Shown here piece after piece: positions 1 through 8,018 of a DNA stretch of 64,000 nucleotides. This DNA comes from CAYXGZ01 sp964464755. GTDB taxonomy: Bacteria; Planctomycetota; MHYJ01; JACPRB01. The notes under the pieces are model-generated. The model worked only from the letters and a program-made list of their open reading frames with translations. It did not search any database and was not told the origin of the DNA. Each line of letters opens with the position of its first letter. Positions within the stretch are counted from its first letter, which is position 1. Made by a program: the position numbers and the translations under genes. The stretch lies in the NCBI GenBank assembly GCA_964464755.1, contig CAYXGZ010000017.1, forward strand, positions 1 to 64,000. The letters are read 5' to 3'.

Positions 1-2
1 GG

Positions 3-1058
3 ATGTGTAAGGGGATTTCCCTGGCCGGATCGCCAAAACGGGCCGCGCGGTACACAGCAACTCAGGCCGTCTCTAGTCCACAAGAGCCATCGGGAAAGGG
101 ATGCGTCCCCCCTTCCCTGAAATTCTCCCATAAGTACCATGTGCACCTCTACCGGAAGCAGGACGTCGCTACAAAGGAGATCTTCGCCGTCCGCCATGTG
201 TTTCAGAATGACATAACGTTGACCGGGGAAACCGGCACGGTAAAGGCCCTCTCCGGTGCCGCGATATTCTCCAACGTACTCGAACTCAAGCTCGTAAAGC
301 CAATTCTAGATCTGGCTGCCACGCTCGGCATCTGCATTTTCTTCTACGAGCCGAAGGAAACGCACTCTCCGTTGTCCGTAGTTGTTGAGAAGAACTCCGC
401 TTTGGACAAGACGACTCCATCACCTTGGAATGAGCAAGGAACGCAAACGTGCGGCACCGTGAGGGTCATAGCCGTTTGCAGGCTCAAGGCCAGGGGAGGA
501 GAAGAGCAAGCAAAGCGATGTGGCGAAGCTAGCTTTGTCCAGTTGATCAAGCGAACTTCGAACGACGACGTCAATCTCCCCGACTATCGTGTGGACAATG
601 GAAGTGCATTTGCGCCAGACTATCCACAAGCAGGCGACAAGGGTAGCGTTGCAGTCCCAAGGTCCGTCGTGGTCACCCTGGAGGATATTGGCGACTACGA
701 CAAGATCTGGTTGTTTACTGACTATCCCCATACGTCTCAGCGGCTTGGAGCTGGGACGGCTGCCGCACGTCGAGTGATGTCAGACAAGTTCATCACGTGC
801 GTGATCTGTGATGGCGCAATACTGGCGACCTACGAATGGGACCAAACGCTCAAGTACGAGAAGGCCGCGGATGCCGGGAAGTTCGACTGCAGCATCGTGA
901 GCTCGAGCAAGCCTTCGGCCATGGAAGGTGATGTCTCGAGAATATATGGAGCATCGATAGACAAGTATTTTTCGGGGCAGAAGCGAGGGGCCGGGCAAAC
1001 CCAGAAGGAACGGGATGACCAGGTCGAAAATGGCAGGAAGGAAGCGGGGCTGAAGTAA
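3..1058 (+). CDS. Hypothetical protein, possibly 5'-incomplete
   Basis: I do not recognise this 351-residue product. The reading frame is open to the window edge, so the ATG at 3 may be internal; no other Met occurs until about residue 260. No signal peptide or membrane segment is evident; a hydrophobic stretch around residues 93-115 (ILDLAATLGICIFF) looks like a buried helix and strand. The C-terminal 40 residues are charged and probably disordered. Base composition is visibly more AT-rich, with A/T-ending codons, than everything after 1.8 kb, which suggests transfer. Its TAA overlaps the ATG of the next gene (TAATG), so the two are probably co-translated. Confidence 0.6.
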   Translation: MCKGISLAGSPKRAARYTATQAVSSPQEPSGKGCVPPSLKFSHKYHVHLYRKQDVATKEIFAVRHVFQNDITLTGETGTVKALSGAAIFSNVLELKLVKPILDLAATLGICIFFYEPKETHSPLSVVVEKNSALDKTTPSPWNEQGTQTCGTVRVIAVCRLKARGGEEQAKRCGEASFVQLIKRTSNDDVNLPDYRVDNGSAFAPDYPQAGDKGSVAVPRSVVVTLEDIGDYDKIWLFTDYPHTSQRLGAGTAAARRVMSDKFITCVICDGAILATYEWDQTLKYEKAADAGKFDCSIVSSSKPSAMEGDVSRIYGASIDKYFSGQKRGAGQTQKERDDQVENGRKEAGLK

Positions 1059-1675
1059 TGGTCATTGGACAAGTGATGCGTGCGGTGGTCGGCGTTTCTG
1101 GTGCCATGGTAGTAGTCCTTGTGGCCACGGCGGGCCAGCGGCCACTGGGTGATGCGCCCGTTCACGCCGAGAGCGGCCTAGCCTTCCGCTCTCTTGCAGG
1201 AGAGAGTTGCTGGCAGCCCGCAGCCATGTCTGATCCGGACTCGGGTTACGTTGTCGTCAGCGATGTCCAAAGTACGGCCGAGATGACCGGTCACGAGGAA
1301 CTGCTCTTCGTGGATCCTGATCATGGTGAGTCACCACTTCAGCCTGACTATCGCTTCCAGCCCATTGACTCTGGTCTTACGTTCCTGGAGGCCCTGACGT
1401 CGGATTGGGAGCATCTACCCTCTGACGCGGCCGTGGTCGTAATTTCGACCGCTTGCAGAAGGTATGATCCAAGTGAGATTGATGCGCTCTTTTGCGAGGT
1501 CCTCGTTCGCGCTCGTCCACACTTGAGACATTTTCAAGGCATACAGCTCGGTCACTATGCGGCCTCCTTGCTTCGATCTGCACTCTGGCTATCGGCAGAT
1601 GAAGAGGAATACTCTCGACTTCTGGCGGTCGGCTCGAAGTGCGGGGTTGTACCTTGGCCTCCAAGTTCAGCCTGA
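1058..1675 (+). CDS. Hypothetical exported or membrane-anchored protein
   Basis: Product of 205 residues, unrecognised. Residues 8-26 (VVGVSGAMVVVLVATAG) form a hydrophobic N-terminal segment that could be a signal peptide or anchor; the rest is soluble, with a central AAVVVISTACRRYDP stretch resembling a beta strand of an alpha/beta fold. It starts on the last base of the upstream stop codon, so translation is likely coupled. It shares the lower GC and relaxed codon use of its partner. About 160 bp of non-coding DNA follow, then composition switches to the very GC-rich pattern of the rest of the window. Confidence 0.6.
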   Translation: MVIGQVMRAVVGVSGAMVVVLVATAGQRPLGDAPVHAESGLAFRSLAGESCWQPAAMSDPDSGYVVVSDVQSTAEMTGHEELLFVDPDHGESPLQPDYRFQPIDSGLTFLEALTSDWEHLPSDAAVVVISTACRRYDPSEIDALFCEVLVRARPHLRHFQGIQLGHYAASLLRSALWLSADEEEYSRLLAVGSKCGVVPWPPSSA

Positions 1676-1835
1676 TGGCGACGTCGCGTTGCGAGGGCCC
1701 CGAACGTCCTGCCAGAGGAAGTCCGGAGGTCCTCAACGGGATCTTGGCTACTCCCCATGCTGGGCCCCCCGCCAGCCTCCGCAGACTAGGGGCGATGGTC
1801 TCACCCCGCGTCCACACCGTGGTAACCGAGCCCCA

Positions 1836-2399
1836 TTACTCCGCCAATTCCGTAAGCCCGCCTTCGGCCAGTAGGCCCGCGAACCGCTCCTCGATCCTCG
1901 CGGGATCCCCCAGCGCCAGCAACTCCCGCAGCCTCCGCTCGCTAAAGGCGGCCACCGTCGCGGGGTCCTTGTGGGTCCTGAGATAGCCCAGGACCGACCC
2001 GGGCAGCTCGAGCAGCTTCAGGAGCCGGGCGACCCGGGACCAATCCTCCCCCGTGACCTGGGCCATGGCTCGGACGCTCCCGAAGCCCCGCTCCCTCAGT
2101 CGGGCGTAGAAGTCCGCCCGGTCGATGGGGCTGACCCGGTTCAGGTAGGCCTGGTAGCGCTTCCAAGCCCTCTCGGTCACCGTCGACCCGTCGGGTAGGC
2201 CGCCCGGCCGCTCCCCGAGTTCCACGACTTTCCGCCGTTCGACCCGGCGTGAGTAGAAGGGGGTGTGCACGGGGAGCCTTCGAAGGTAGGATCCTCGGGG
2301 GCCGGAGGGTCGGAGGAGGTCCTGGAGGACCTCCCGGGCGAGCCGGAATTGTTCATCGCCACCCTCTGGACGGACCCCAAACCTCCGCGTAGGGCTCAC
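1836..2399 (-). CDS. ParB/KorB-like helix-turn-helix protein
   Basis: Product of 187 residues. Residues ~110-150 (VTGEDWSRVARLLKLLELP) read like the HTH of ParB/KorB-type proteins, where a helix 'xxVxxLLxLLxLP' follows the recognition helix; the basic N-terminal half (RRLPVHTPFYSRRVERR) could also contact DNA. The ParB nuclease-like box is not visible, so this is a ParB-like HTH rather than a full ParB. The start is taken as GTG at 2399, with GGGGAGGAG 16-24 nt upstream; this start is uncertain. It diverges from the ABC-F gene and sits next to the low-GC patch, so it may belong to a former mobile element. A role in partitioning is not supported by context. Confidence 0.5.
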   Translation of the reverse strand: MSPTRRFGVRPEGGDEQFRLAREVLQDLLRPSGPRGSYLRRLPVHTPFYSRRVERRKVVELGERPGGLPDGSTVTERAWKRYQAYLNRVSPIDRADFYARLRERGFGSVRAMAQVTGEDWSRVARLLKLLELPGSVLGYLRTHKDPATVAAFSERRLRELLALGDPARIEERFAGLLAEGGLTELAE

Positions 2400-2417
2400 G
2401 GCTTAAGGCTCACGGCT
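2393..2417. repeat. Short tandem direct repeat in divergent intergenic region
   Basis: GGCTCACGGCT occurs twice with a 14-bp period (2393-2403 and 2407-2417). The first copy overlaps the proposed GTG start at 2399. It lies between the divergent HTH gene and the ABC-F gene, where an operator would sit, but function is unknown. Confidence 0.5.
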
Positions 2418-2424
2418 CCTCCCC

Positions 2425-4311
2425 ATGCCCCTCTTCAGCGCCGCCGGACTCGGCAAGCAGCACGGAACGAAGCTCCTCTTCCGCGAGGCGGACTTCGTCC
2501 TCGCCGAGGGCGCCCGCGTCGGACTCGTCGGCCCCAACGGCCACGGCAAGACCTCCCTCCTGAAGATCCTCCTCGGCCTCGACGACGAGTTCGACGGCCA
2601 GCTCGTCCGCGCCAAGAACCTCCGGATCGCCTCCCTCGACCAGGACCCCGCCTTCCCCGAGGGTTCCACCGTCCGCAGCGCCGTCCTCGACGCCGCCCCC
2701 GGCCTCGCCGCCCTCGAGAAGCAGATCCACGACCTCAGCCACCGCCTCGAGCACGACACCGACCCCGCCCTCCTCGACCGCCTCGGCGAGCTCCAGCACG
2801 ACTTCGAGGTCCAGGGCGGCTACGACCTCGACCGCCGGGCCGACCAGGCCCTCGAGGCCGTCGGCTTCCCCCGCGAGCGCCACGAGGAGCCCGTCACCAC
2901 CCTCTCCGGCGGCGAGCGCACCCGCGTCGCCCTCGCCCGCCTCCTCCTCACCGACCCCGACCTCTGGCTCCTCGACGAGCCCACCAACCACCTCGACCTC
3001 GCCGGCATCCTCTTCCTCGAGCGCACCCTCGAGGAGAGCCGCGCCGCCGCCGTCATCGTCTCCCACGACCGCGCCCTCCTCGACGACGTCACCAACCAGA
3101 CCTGGGAGGTCGAGGGCGGCAAGTTCCGCTCCTGGCCCGCCGCCTACACCCGCGCCCGCGAGCTCCGCGCCGAGAAGGAGCGCAGCGAGCAGCGCGCCTG
3201 GGAGACCCAGCGCGACGCCCTCGCCAAGACCGAGGAGTTCATCCGCCGCTTCAAGGCCGGACAGCGCGCCCGCCAGGCCGCCGGCCGCCAGAAGCTCCTC
3301 GACCGCGTCGTCCGCCTCGACCGCCCCGAGGAGCAGGCCCGCCTCGCCGGGCTCGACCTCCCCGTCGCCGCCAAGCCCGGCCTCAAGGTCCTCAACCTCC
3401 GCGGCGTCGGCGTCCGCTACGGCGACCGCGAGCTTTTCTCGAACCTCGACTTGATCCTCGAGCGCGGCGAGACCCTCGGCATCGTCGGCCCCAACGGCGC
3501 CGGCAAGACCTCGCTCCTGCGCCTCCTCACCGGCGCCCAGGCCGCGAGCTCCGGAGAGGTCCTCTGGGACGAGCGCGCCAAGGCGGGCACCCTCGACCAG
3601 CACGAGCGCTTCGACGGGGAGGGCCTCACGCCCTTCACGTTCCTCCGCGGCGTCGACCCCCAGCGCAGCGACCAGCAGCTCCGGAACACCCTCGGCGCGA
3701 TGCTCTTTCGCGGCGACGAGGCCGACAAGCCCGTCGACGTGCTCTCCGGCGGCGAGCGCAAGCGCCTGATGCTGACCCGGCTCCTGCTCCGCAGCCACAA
3801 CGTGCTGCTGCTCGACGAGCCCACGAACCACCTCGACCTGCCCAGCCGCGAGGTCCTCGAGCTCGCCCTGGCGAGCTGGGAGGGCACCCTCGTCGTCGTC
3901 AGCCACGACCGCTACTTCCTCGACAAGCTCTGCGACCGCATCCTCTGGATCGAGGACGGCCGCTGGCGGCTCACGACCGGCGGCTTCAAGGAGGCCCTCG
4001 CGGCCCGGGAGCGCGAGGCCGCCGAGCGCCGCGCCGCGGCCGCCGCCGCCGCCGCCCCGGCCCCCCCCCCGCCCGCGATCAGGCCGGCCGCCCCCGCGCC
4101 CTCGAAACCGAAGTCGAAGCTCGCGAAGCTGGCCGTCGAGGACCTCGAGGCCCGCATCGTGGCCTGCGAGAACCGCATCGCGAAGCTCAACGCCCAGTTC
4201 GCGGACCCCGGGATCTACAAGGACCCGGGGAAGCTGGGGGACGTGAAGGACGAGCTCGCGGAGCGGACGAAGGAGCTGCAGGAGCTGGAAGCGGAGTACG
4301 CCAGCCGCTAG
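2425..4311 (+). CDS. uup: ABC-F family ATPase, Uup-like
   Basis: Product of 628 residues with two ABC ATPase domains and no membrane helices, the ABC-F architecture. Domain 1 has Walker A GPNGHGKT (36-43), signature LSGGE (~160) and Walker B LLDEPTNHLDL (~182). Domain 2 has GPNGAGKT (~355), LSGGERKR (~440) and LLDEPTNHLDL (~462). An Ala/Pro-rich linker leads to a C-terminal basic coiled coil (~570-628), the Uup-type DNA or RNA-binding tail. ABC-F proteins act on ribosomes; Uup is linked to ribosome function and transposon excision. No Shine-Dalgarno is visible before the ATG. Its TAG shares a CTAG with the convergent marR-like gene. Uup versus EttA/YheS-type assignment rests on the C-terminal coil. 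Confidence 0.88.
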   Translation: MPLFSAAGLGKQHGTKLLFREADFVLAEGARVGLVGPNGHGKTSLLKILLGLDDEFDGQLVRAKNLRIASLDQDPAFPEGSTVRSAVLDAAPGLAALEKQIHDLSHRLEHDTDPALLDRLGELQHDFEVQGGYDLDRRADQALEAVGFPRERHEEPVTTLSGGERTRVALARLLLTDPDLWLLDEPTNHLDLAGILFLERTLEESRAAAVIVSHDRALLDDVTNQTWEVEGGKFRSWPAAYTRARELRAEKERSEQRAWETQRDALAKTEEFIRRFKAGQRARQAAGRQKLLDRVVRLDRPEEQARLAGLDLPVAAKPGLKVLNLRGVGVRYGDRELFSNLDLILERGETLGIVGPNGAGKTSLLRLLTGAQAASSGEVLWDERAKAGTLDQHERFDGEGLTPFTFLRGVDPQRSDQQLRNTLGAMLFRGDEADKPVDVLSGGERKRLMLTRLLLRSHNVLLLDEPTNHLDLPSREVLELALASWEGTLVVVSHDRYFLDKLCDRILWIEDGRWRLTTGGFKEALAAREREAAERRAAAAAAAAPAPPPPAIRPAAPAPSKPKSKLAKLAVEDLEARIVACENRIAKLNAQFADPGIYKDPGKLGDVKDELAERTKELQELEAEYASR

Positions 4312-4772
4312 CCGGGTCCGTAGAGCTTCTCGGCCAGCCGCGACACGGCCGCCGCGTCGGCGGCCGACCAGCGCCGCGCCACCTCGACCCGCACCCTCGC
4401 GATCGCCGGGTCCGCCTTCCGCAGGACCGCGAGCCCCCGGGCCGTGATCCGCGTCAGCGTGCGGCGCCGGTCCTCGGCGCCCCGCGAGCGCTCGATCCAG
4501 CCCCGCCGCTCGAGGCGGTCCAGGAGCCGCGTCACGTCGGGGGCGCGCTCGATGAGGCGGCGGGCGATGTCGCCCCGCGCGTGGCCGCCGGGGTGCACGC
4601 CGCGCAGGATGCGCAGCACGTTGAACTGCGGGGGGGTCAGGCCCAGCGGCGCCAGGGCGGCGTCGAGGCGCTCCCGCGCCCAGGCCGCCGCGAGCAGCAG
4701 GTTGAGCAGCGCCTCGTGGTGCGGGCCCTCGAAGCGCGTCGAGTCGAGCCGCCGCCGGAGCTCGCGTCCCAT
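4308..4772 (-). CDS. MarR family transcriptional regulator
   Basis: Product of 154 residues, typical MarR length. The winged-helix is recognisable: LTPPQFNVLRIL, then GDIARRL with the recognition helix near DVTRLLDRLERRGWIERS, and the wing at EDRRRTLTRIT. It starts only 9 bp after the senB stop in the same direction, so it is the last gene of, or an internal-promoter gene within, the egtD-senA-senB operon and is a candidate regulator of it. It contains no cysteine, so thiol-based OhrR-type redox sensing is unlikely. A TAACAT box ending 6 nt before the ATG suggests its own leaderless transcript as well. Confidence 0.85.
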   Translation of the reverse strand: MGRELRRRLDSTRFEGPHHEALLNLLLAAAWARERLDAALAPLGLTPPQFNVLRILRGVHPGGHARGDIARRLIERAPDVTRLLDRLERRGWIERSRGAEDRRRTLTRITARGLAVLRKADPAIARVRVEVARRWSAADAAAVSRLAEKLYGPG

Positions 4773-4778
4773 GCCCCC

Positions 4779-4784
4779 ATGTTA
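4779..4784 (-). promoter_or_regulatory. Candidate -10 box (TAACAT), leaderless marR start
   Basis: TAACAT ends 6 nt before the marR ATG and contains the TAA stop of senB. It fits the TAnnnT pattern seen before many start codons in this window; no -35 is evident. Confidence 0.45.
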
Positions 4785-5750
4785 GCCGCGGACGATGCGT
4801 GTTGCACCACGGAATTCCGCGAGCAGGCGACGCCACGCCGAGCGCTCGAGGGAGGGCCGGAAGGCCCGGGCGAGCCGCCGGCCCCGGCGCCGCAGGCCCT
4901 CGAGCCAGGCCGGGTCCGACTCCGCGCGCCGCAGGAGCCGGGCCAGCGCCGCCGCGTCGCCGACCGGGAAGAGCCCCGGGTGGCCGCGGCCCAATAGGCC
5001 CGTGGAGCCGTCGATCCGCGTCGAGACGACCGGCACGCCGTGCACGAGCGCCTCGCCGATCACGTTCGCGCCGCCCTCCATCCTCGAGGTCAGCGCCAGG
5101 AGGTCGCCGCCCGCCAGGAGGCGCAGCGCCTGGGCGCGGGGGAGCTCGCCCAGCCACTCGAAGCGGGGATTGCGGGCCGCCTCCCGCCGGGCCGCGGCGG
5201 CCAGGGCCGGGATCAAGGCCCGCCCGAGCAGGCGGACCCGGATCCTCGACGTTGCGGGCAGGAGACGGGCCGCCCGGGCCGCCAGCAGCGGGTCCTTCAC
5301 CGGGCGCAGGTGGGCCAGCACGAGGACGTCGAACGTGCTCCGCGCGCCGCGGCGGATCCGCGGCAGGCGCTCCAGGGATTGGCGGATCGTCCGGACCCGG
5401 GCCCGCAGCTCCCGGGGGAGCCGCCGGGCCGCCTCGGGATGCAGGGCGATGATGCGCCGGGCCCGCGAGAGCGAGTCCCGGGCTCCGGCGCGCCGGCCGA
5501 GGTCGCGGTAGAGATCGGTGCCGGTGAGCGCGACCACGACCGGGATACCCGCCGCGTCCGCGCGGGCGATCGCGTCGCGGCTCTTCCAGGCGTGCAGCGC
5601 GACGACGAGGTCCCAGCGCCCGGGCTTCCAGCCCGGGGCCACGCTCGTCCGGTGGCCGAGGCCGCGCGCGATCGCGGCCCAGCGCCGGGCCGTCACGAGG
5701 TTGCCCGAGGTCGGCGTCGCCCCGGGTGGGACCGAGTAGAGGATCCTCAC
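4782..5750 (-). CDS. senB: Selenosugar synthase-type glycosyltransferase (SenB family)
   Basis: Product of 322 residues. It matches the SenB family (formerly a putative glycosyltransferase beside EgtB-like proteins): N-terminal MRILYSVPPGATPTSGN, then RRWAAIARGLGH, WDLVVALHAWKSRDAI and the diagnostic VVALTGTDLYRDL, followed by a GT-B C-terminal half with EGGANVIGEALVHGVPVVS. SenB makes a seleno-sugar from selenophosphate and a UDP-sugar, the selenium donor for SenA. The GTG start at 5748-5750 overlaps the senA stop (GTGA), so translation is coupled. The neighbours egtD and senA supply hercynine and the C-Se bond-forming enzyme. Function is known for homologues only; a thio-sugar product cannot be excluded. 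Confidence 0.85.
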   Translation of the reverse strand: MRILYSVPPGATPTSGNLVTARRWAAIARGLGHRTSVAPGWKPGRWDLVVALHAWKSRDAIARADAAGIPVVVALTGTDLYRDLGRRAGARDSLSRARRIIALHPEAARRLPRELRARVRTIRQSLERLPRIRRGARSTFDVLVLAHLRPVKDPLLAARAARLLPATSRIRVRLLGRALIPALAAAARREAARNPRFEWLGELPRAQALRLLAGGDLLALTSRMEGGANVIGEALVHGVPVVSTRIDGSTGLLGRGHPGLFPVGDAAALARLLRRAESDPAWLEGLRRRGRRLARAFRPSLERSAWRRLLAEFRGATRIVRG

Positions 5751-6996
5751 CGGCGCCTCCCCGGGAGCGCGCAGGTGCGGAAGCCCGCGAGCACGTCGCG
5801 GCGGTCCGGCGTGTAGAAGTTCCTCCACGACGAGCGGATCAGGCGGCCCCGCGTCGGCCAGGCCCCGCCGCGCAGCACGCGGTGCGTGCCGAACCAGGGC
5901 TCGGAATACTCGCGGTACGGGCCGGGCCGGAAGCCGGGGTACGGGAGGAAGGCATCCNNNNNNNNNNGCACCACTCCCAGGCGTTGCCAACGAGCTGCCG
6001 CACGCCGTGCGCCGAATCGCCCGCCGGGTGCGCGTTGACGTCGACCGTCCACCCGGCCCGCGCGTCGAGATTCGCCCGCTCGGGCGTCGGCGGCGCATCG
6101 CCCCAGGGAAAGAGCCGCCTCCCGCCGTCGCTCGCCGCGTACTCCCACTCGGCCTCGGTCGGCAGGCGCCGGCCCGCCCAGCGGCAGTAGGCGTCGGCCT
6201 CGTGCGCGTTGACGTGGATCACCGCCCGGTCCGGCTCCAGCGGGAGCCAGCGCCCCCAGCGGCGCTCGAGCCAGCGGCCGCTGCGCTCCCGGCTCCAGTA
6301 GGCGGGCCCGCGGACGGTCCGCCGCCAGGCCAGGCCCTCGCGCGACCACCAGCGGTCCTCTCGGTAGCCGCCCGCGTCGACGAACTCCGCGAACTCGGCG
6401 TTCGACACCGCGCCGCGCGCCATGCGGAACGGCGCGACCGTCACGGTCCGGCCCTCGAGCTCGTTGTCGAAGACGAAGGGGAGGCCGCGCCGCGCGCCCA
6501 TCCGGTAGCGGCCGCCGGGCAGCTCGACGTCGCCCGGGCAGGGACCGGCCCGCGGGCTCCCGCCGACCGCCCCGGGTGGCTCCGTCCACCCGTGCGTCTG
6601 CCGCGTGTAGGTGAAGGCCTCCGCGTGCATGTCCTCGTGGTAGAGCGCCAGGCGCGCGAAGTAGGGGTCGTTGCGCGCGAGCCCGGCGAGCACGCGCCGC
6701 AGCACGGCCTCGAGGTAGTCCAGCGTGCGCGGGATCGACGGCAGCGGGAGGTCCCAGCGCACGTCGTGGGGGATGGCGCTCGAGTCGTAGAGCGCGTCGG
6801 CCCCGGGGAGGATCGACGGACGCCCGCCCCGGCGCAGCAGCCACTTCTCCTGGAACCAGGCGAGGTGGCCGAGTTCCCAGCGCAGCGGGTTGACGATCGG
6901 CAGCCTCGGCCCGAGCCACTGCTCCCCGCCGAGCCCCTCGACCGTCTGGAGGGTGCGGCGCCGCGCGTCGCGCAGGTCGGCGGCGAGCGCGTTCAC
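5747..6996 (-). CDS. senA: Selenoneine synthase-type EgtB paralogue (SenA), interrupted by assembly gap
   Basis: About 415 residues in two pieces: 343 residues from the GTG at 6996 down to the N-run, then ~70 after it in another frame, because the gap length is arbitrary. The N-terminal DinB-like domain carries the iron ligands (WELGHLAWFQ and YHEDMHAEAF, an HxxxHxE motif). The formylglycine-generating-enzyme-like domain follows, with RLPTEAEWEYA and GNAWEW. The C-terminal signature PYREYSEPWFGTHRVLRGG plus WRNFYTPDRRDV is that of SenA/EgtB-X proteins rather than classical EgtB. SenA joins a seleno-sugar to hercynine, giving selenoneine. GTGA overlaps couple it to egtD upstream and senB downstream. 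Partnership with senB is the main argument for Se rather than S. Confidence 0.85.
5958..5967. other. Assembly gap (10 N) inside senA
   Basis: Ten N bases fall just after the WEWC codons of senA. The two flanks are in different frames, so the true missing length is not 10. Family alignment suggests only a few residues are missing. Confidence 0.98.
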
Positions 6997-7973
6997 CGGC
7001 GCCTCGAGAGGGAGAGGGCGAAGCGGCCCGCGGAGTCCGTGAACCACTCGAGCGGCTCGAAGCCCGCGCCCGAGAGCAGGGCCTCGACGCCGGGCCGGTC
7101 GTACTTCGCGCTGATCTCCGTGAGGAGCTCCTCGCCCGCGGCGAGCTCGAACTCCAGCGGCAGCTCCGGCAGCCGCACGCGCATCGGGCGGAGCGCGACG
7201 AGCCGCATCTCGATCCAGCGGTTGTCGCGGTCGTAGAGCGCGCGGTGGCGGAAGCCCGCGGGGTCGAAGTCGCCGCCGAGCATCCGGTTCATCGCGAGGA
7301 GGATGTTGAGGTTGAACCGGGCCGTCACGCCCGCGGCGTCGTCGTAGGCGGCCTCGAGCACGGCCGGGTCCTTCGCGAGGTCCACGCCGAGCAGGAAGGA
7401 GTCGCCGGGGCGGGTCGCGGCCGCGAGCCGGGCGGCGAACTCGCGCGACTCCGCGGGCCGGAAGTTGCCCAGGGAGCTGCCGAGGTAGGCGACGAGGCGG
7501 TCCCTCCCCGGCGGCAGGCGGCCGAGCTCGTCGAGGAAGTCGCCGGCGATCCCGTGGACGCGGAGGCCCGGGTGCCGCGCGACGAGCTCCGCGGCGCTGC
7601 GGCGGATCATGCCCTCGTTGAGGTCGATCGGGAGGTAGCGCTCGAGGCGGCCGGCGCGGTCGAGCCCGCCGAGGAGGAGCCGGGTCTTCGTCGCGGCGCC
7701 GCTGCCGAGCTCGAGGAGCTCCCGGGCGCCGGAGAGGGAGGCGATGCGGTCGGCCTCGCGCGCGAGGATCTCGCCCTCGGCCCGGGTGAGGTAGTACTCG
7801 GGCAGGCCGCAGATCTCCTCGAAGAGGGCCGAGCCCGCGTCGTCGTAGAAGTACTTCGGCGAGAGCTCCCGGGGGCGGCGGCCGAGGAGCCCGAGGACCT
7901 CGGCGCGGATCCGCGCGGGATCGGGCGGGGGACGGACCTCGACGACGACGCGCGGGGGCTCCACGCGGCCCAT
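6993..7973 (-). CDS. egtD: L-histidine N-alpha-methyltransferase (EgtD)
   Basis: Product of 326 residues, the usual EgtD length. It trimethylates histidine to hercynine with S-adenosylmethionine. Visible motifs: the N-terminal PKYFYDDAGSALFEEIC and LPEYYLTRAE block typical of the family, the SAM site ELGSGAATKTRLLL, LPIDLNEGMI, and YLGSSLGNFRPAE. The ATG at 7973 is chosen because upstream codons give an unrelated arginine-rich sequence. It is the first gene of the operon: its TGA overlaps the senA GTG. A GC-rich inverted repeat lies in the 45-bp gap to the divergent permease gene. In the pathway it makes the acceptor for SenA. Confidence 0.92.
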   Translation of the reverse strand: MGRVEPPRVVVEVRPPPDPARIRAEVLGLLGRRPRELSPKYFYDDAGSALFEEICGLPEYYLTRAEGEILAREADRIASLSGARELLELGSGAATKTRLLLGGLDRAGRLERYLPIDLNEGMIRRSAAELVARHPGLRVHGIAGDFLDELGRLPPGRDRLVAYLGSSLGNFRPAESREFAARLAAATRPGDSFLLGVDLAKDPAVLEAAYDDAAGVTARFNLNILLAMNRMLGGDFDPAGFRHRALYDRDNRWIEMRLVALRPMRVRLPELPLEFELAAGEELLTEISAKYDRPGVEALLSGAGFEPLEWFTDSAGRFALSLSRRR

Positions 7974-7981
7974 CGTAACCG

Positions 7982-7996
7982 GGGGTCCGGGACCCC
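7982..7996. promoter_or_regulatory. Inverted repeat between egtD and the divergent permease
   Basis: GGGGTCCGGGACCCC is a near-perfect palindrome (6-bp arms, 3-bp centre) in the 45-bp divergent gap. It could be an operator serving both directions or a hairpin in the egtD leader; either is inference. Confidence 0.4.
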
Positions 7997-8005
7997 GCCA
8001 GCAGG

Positions 8006-8011
8006 TAGGAT
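8006..8011 (+). promoter_or_regulatory. Candidate -10 box (TAGGAT) for the permease gene
   Basis: TAGGAT ends 7 nt before the GTG at 8019, so the transcript would start at or next to the start codon. AGGTAGGA could alternatively serve as a weak Shine-Dalgarno. Confidence 0.45.
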
Positions 8012-8018
8012 CCGGCGC

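Noticed and set aside
1836..2399. Chromosome-partition ParB with nearby origin
   Set aside because: No ParB nuclease box, ParA, parS-like sites or dnaA features nearby.
2265..4997. 910-residue plus-strand open frame, arginine/proline rich
   Set aside because: It is out of frame over the ABC-F gene and reflects high GC only; composition is non-protein-like.
5747..6996. Frameshift or pseudogene in senA
   Set aside because: The frame change coincides with the 10-N gap of arbitrary length; both flanks keep intact family motifs.
5747..6996. Classical ergothioneine synthase EgtB
   Set aside because: The C-terminal signature and coupling to senB point to SenA, though sulfur use cannot be fully excluded.
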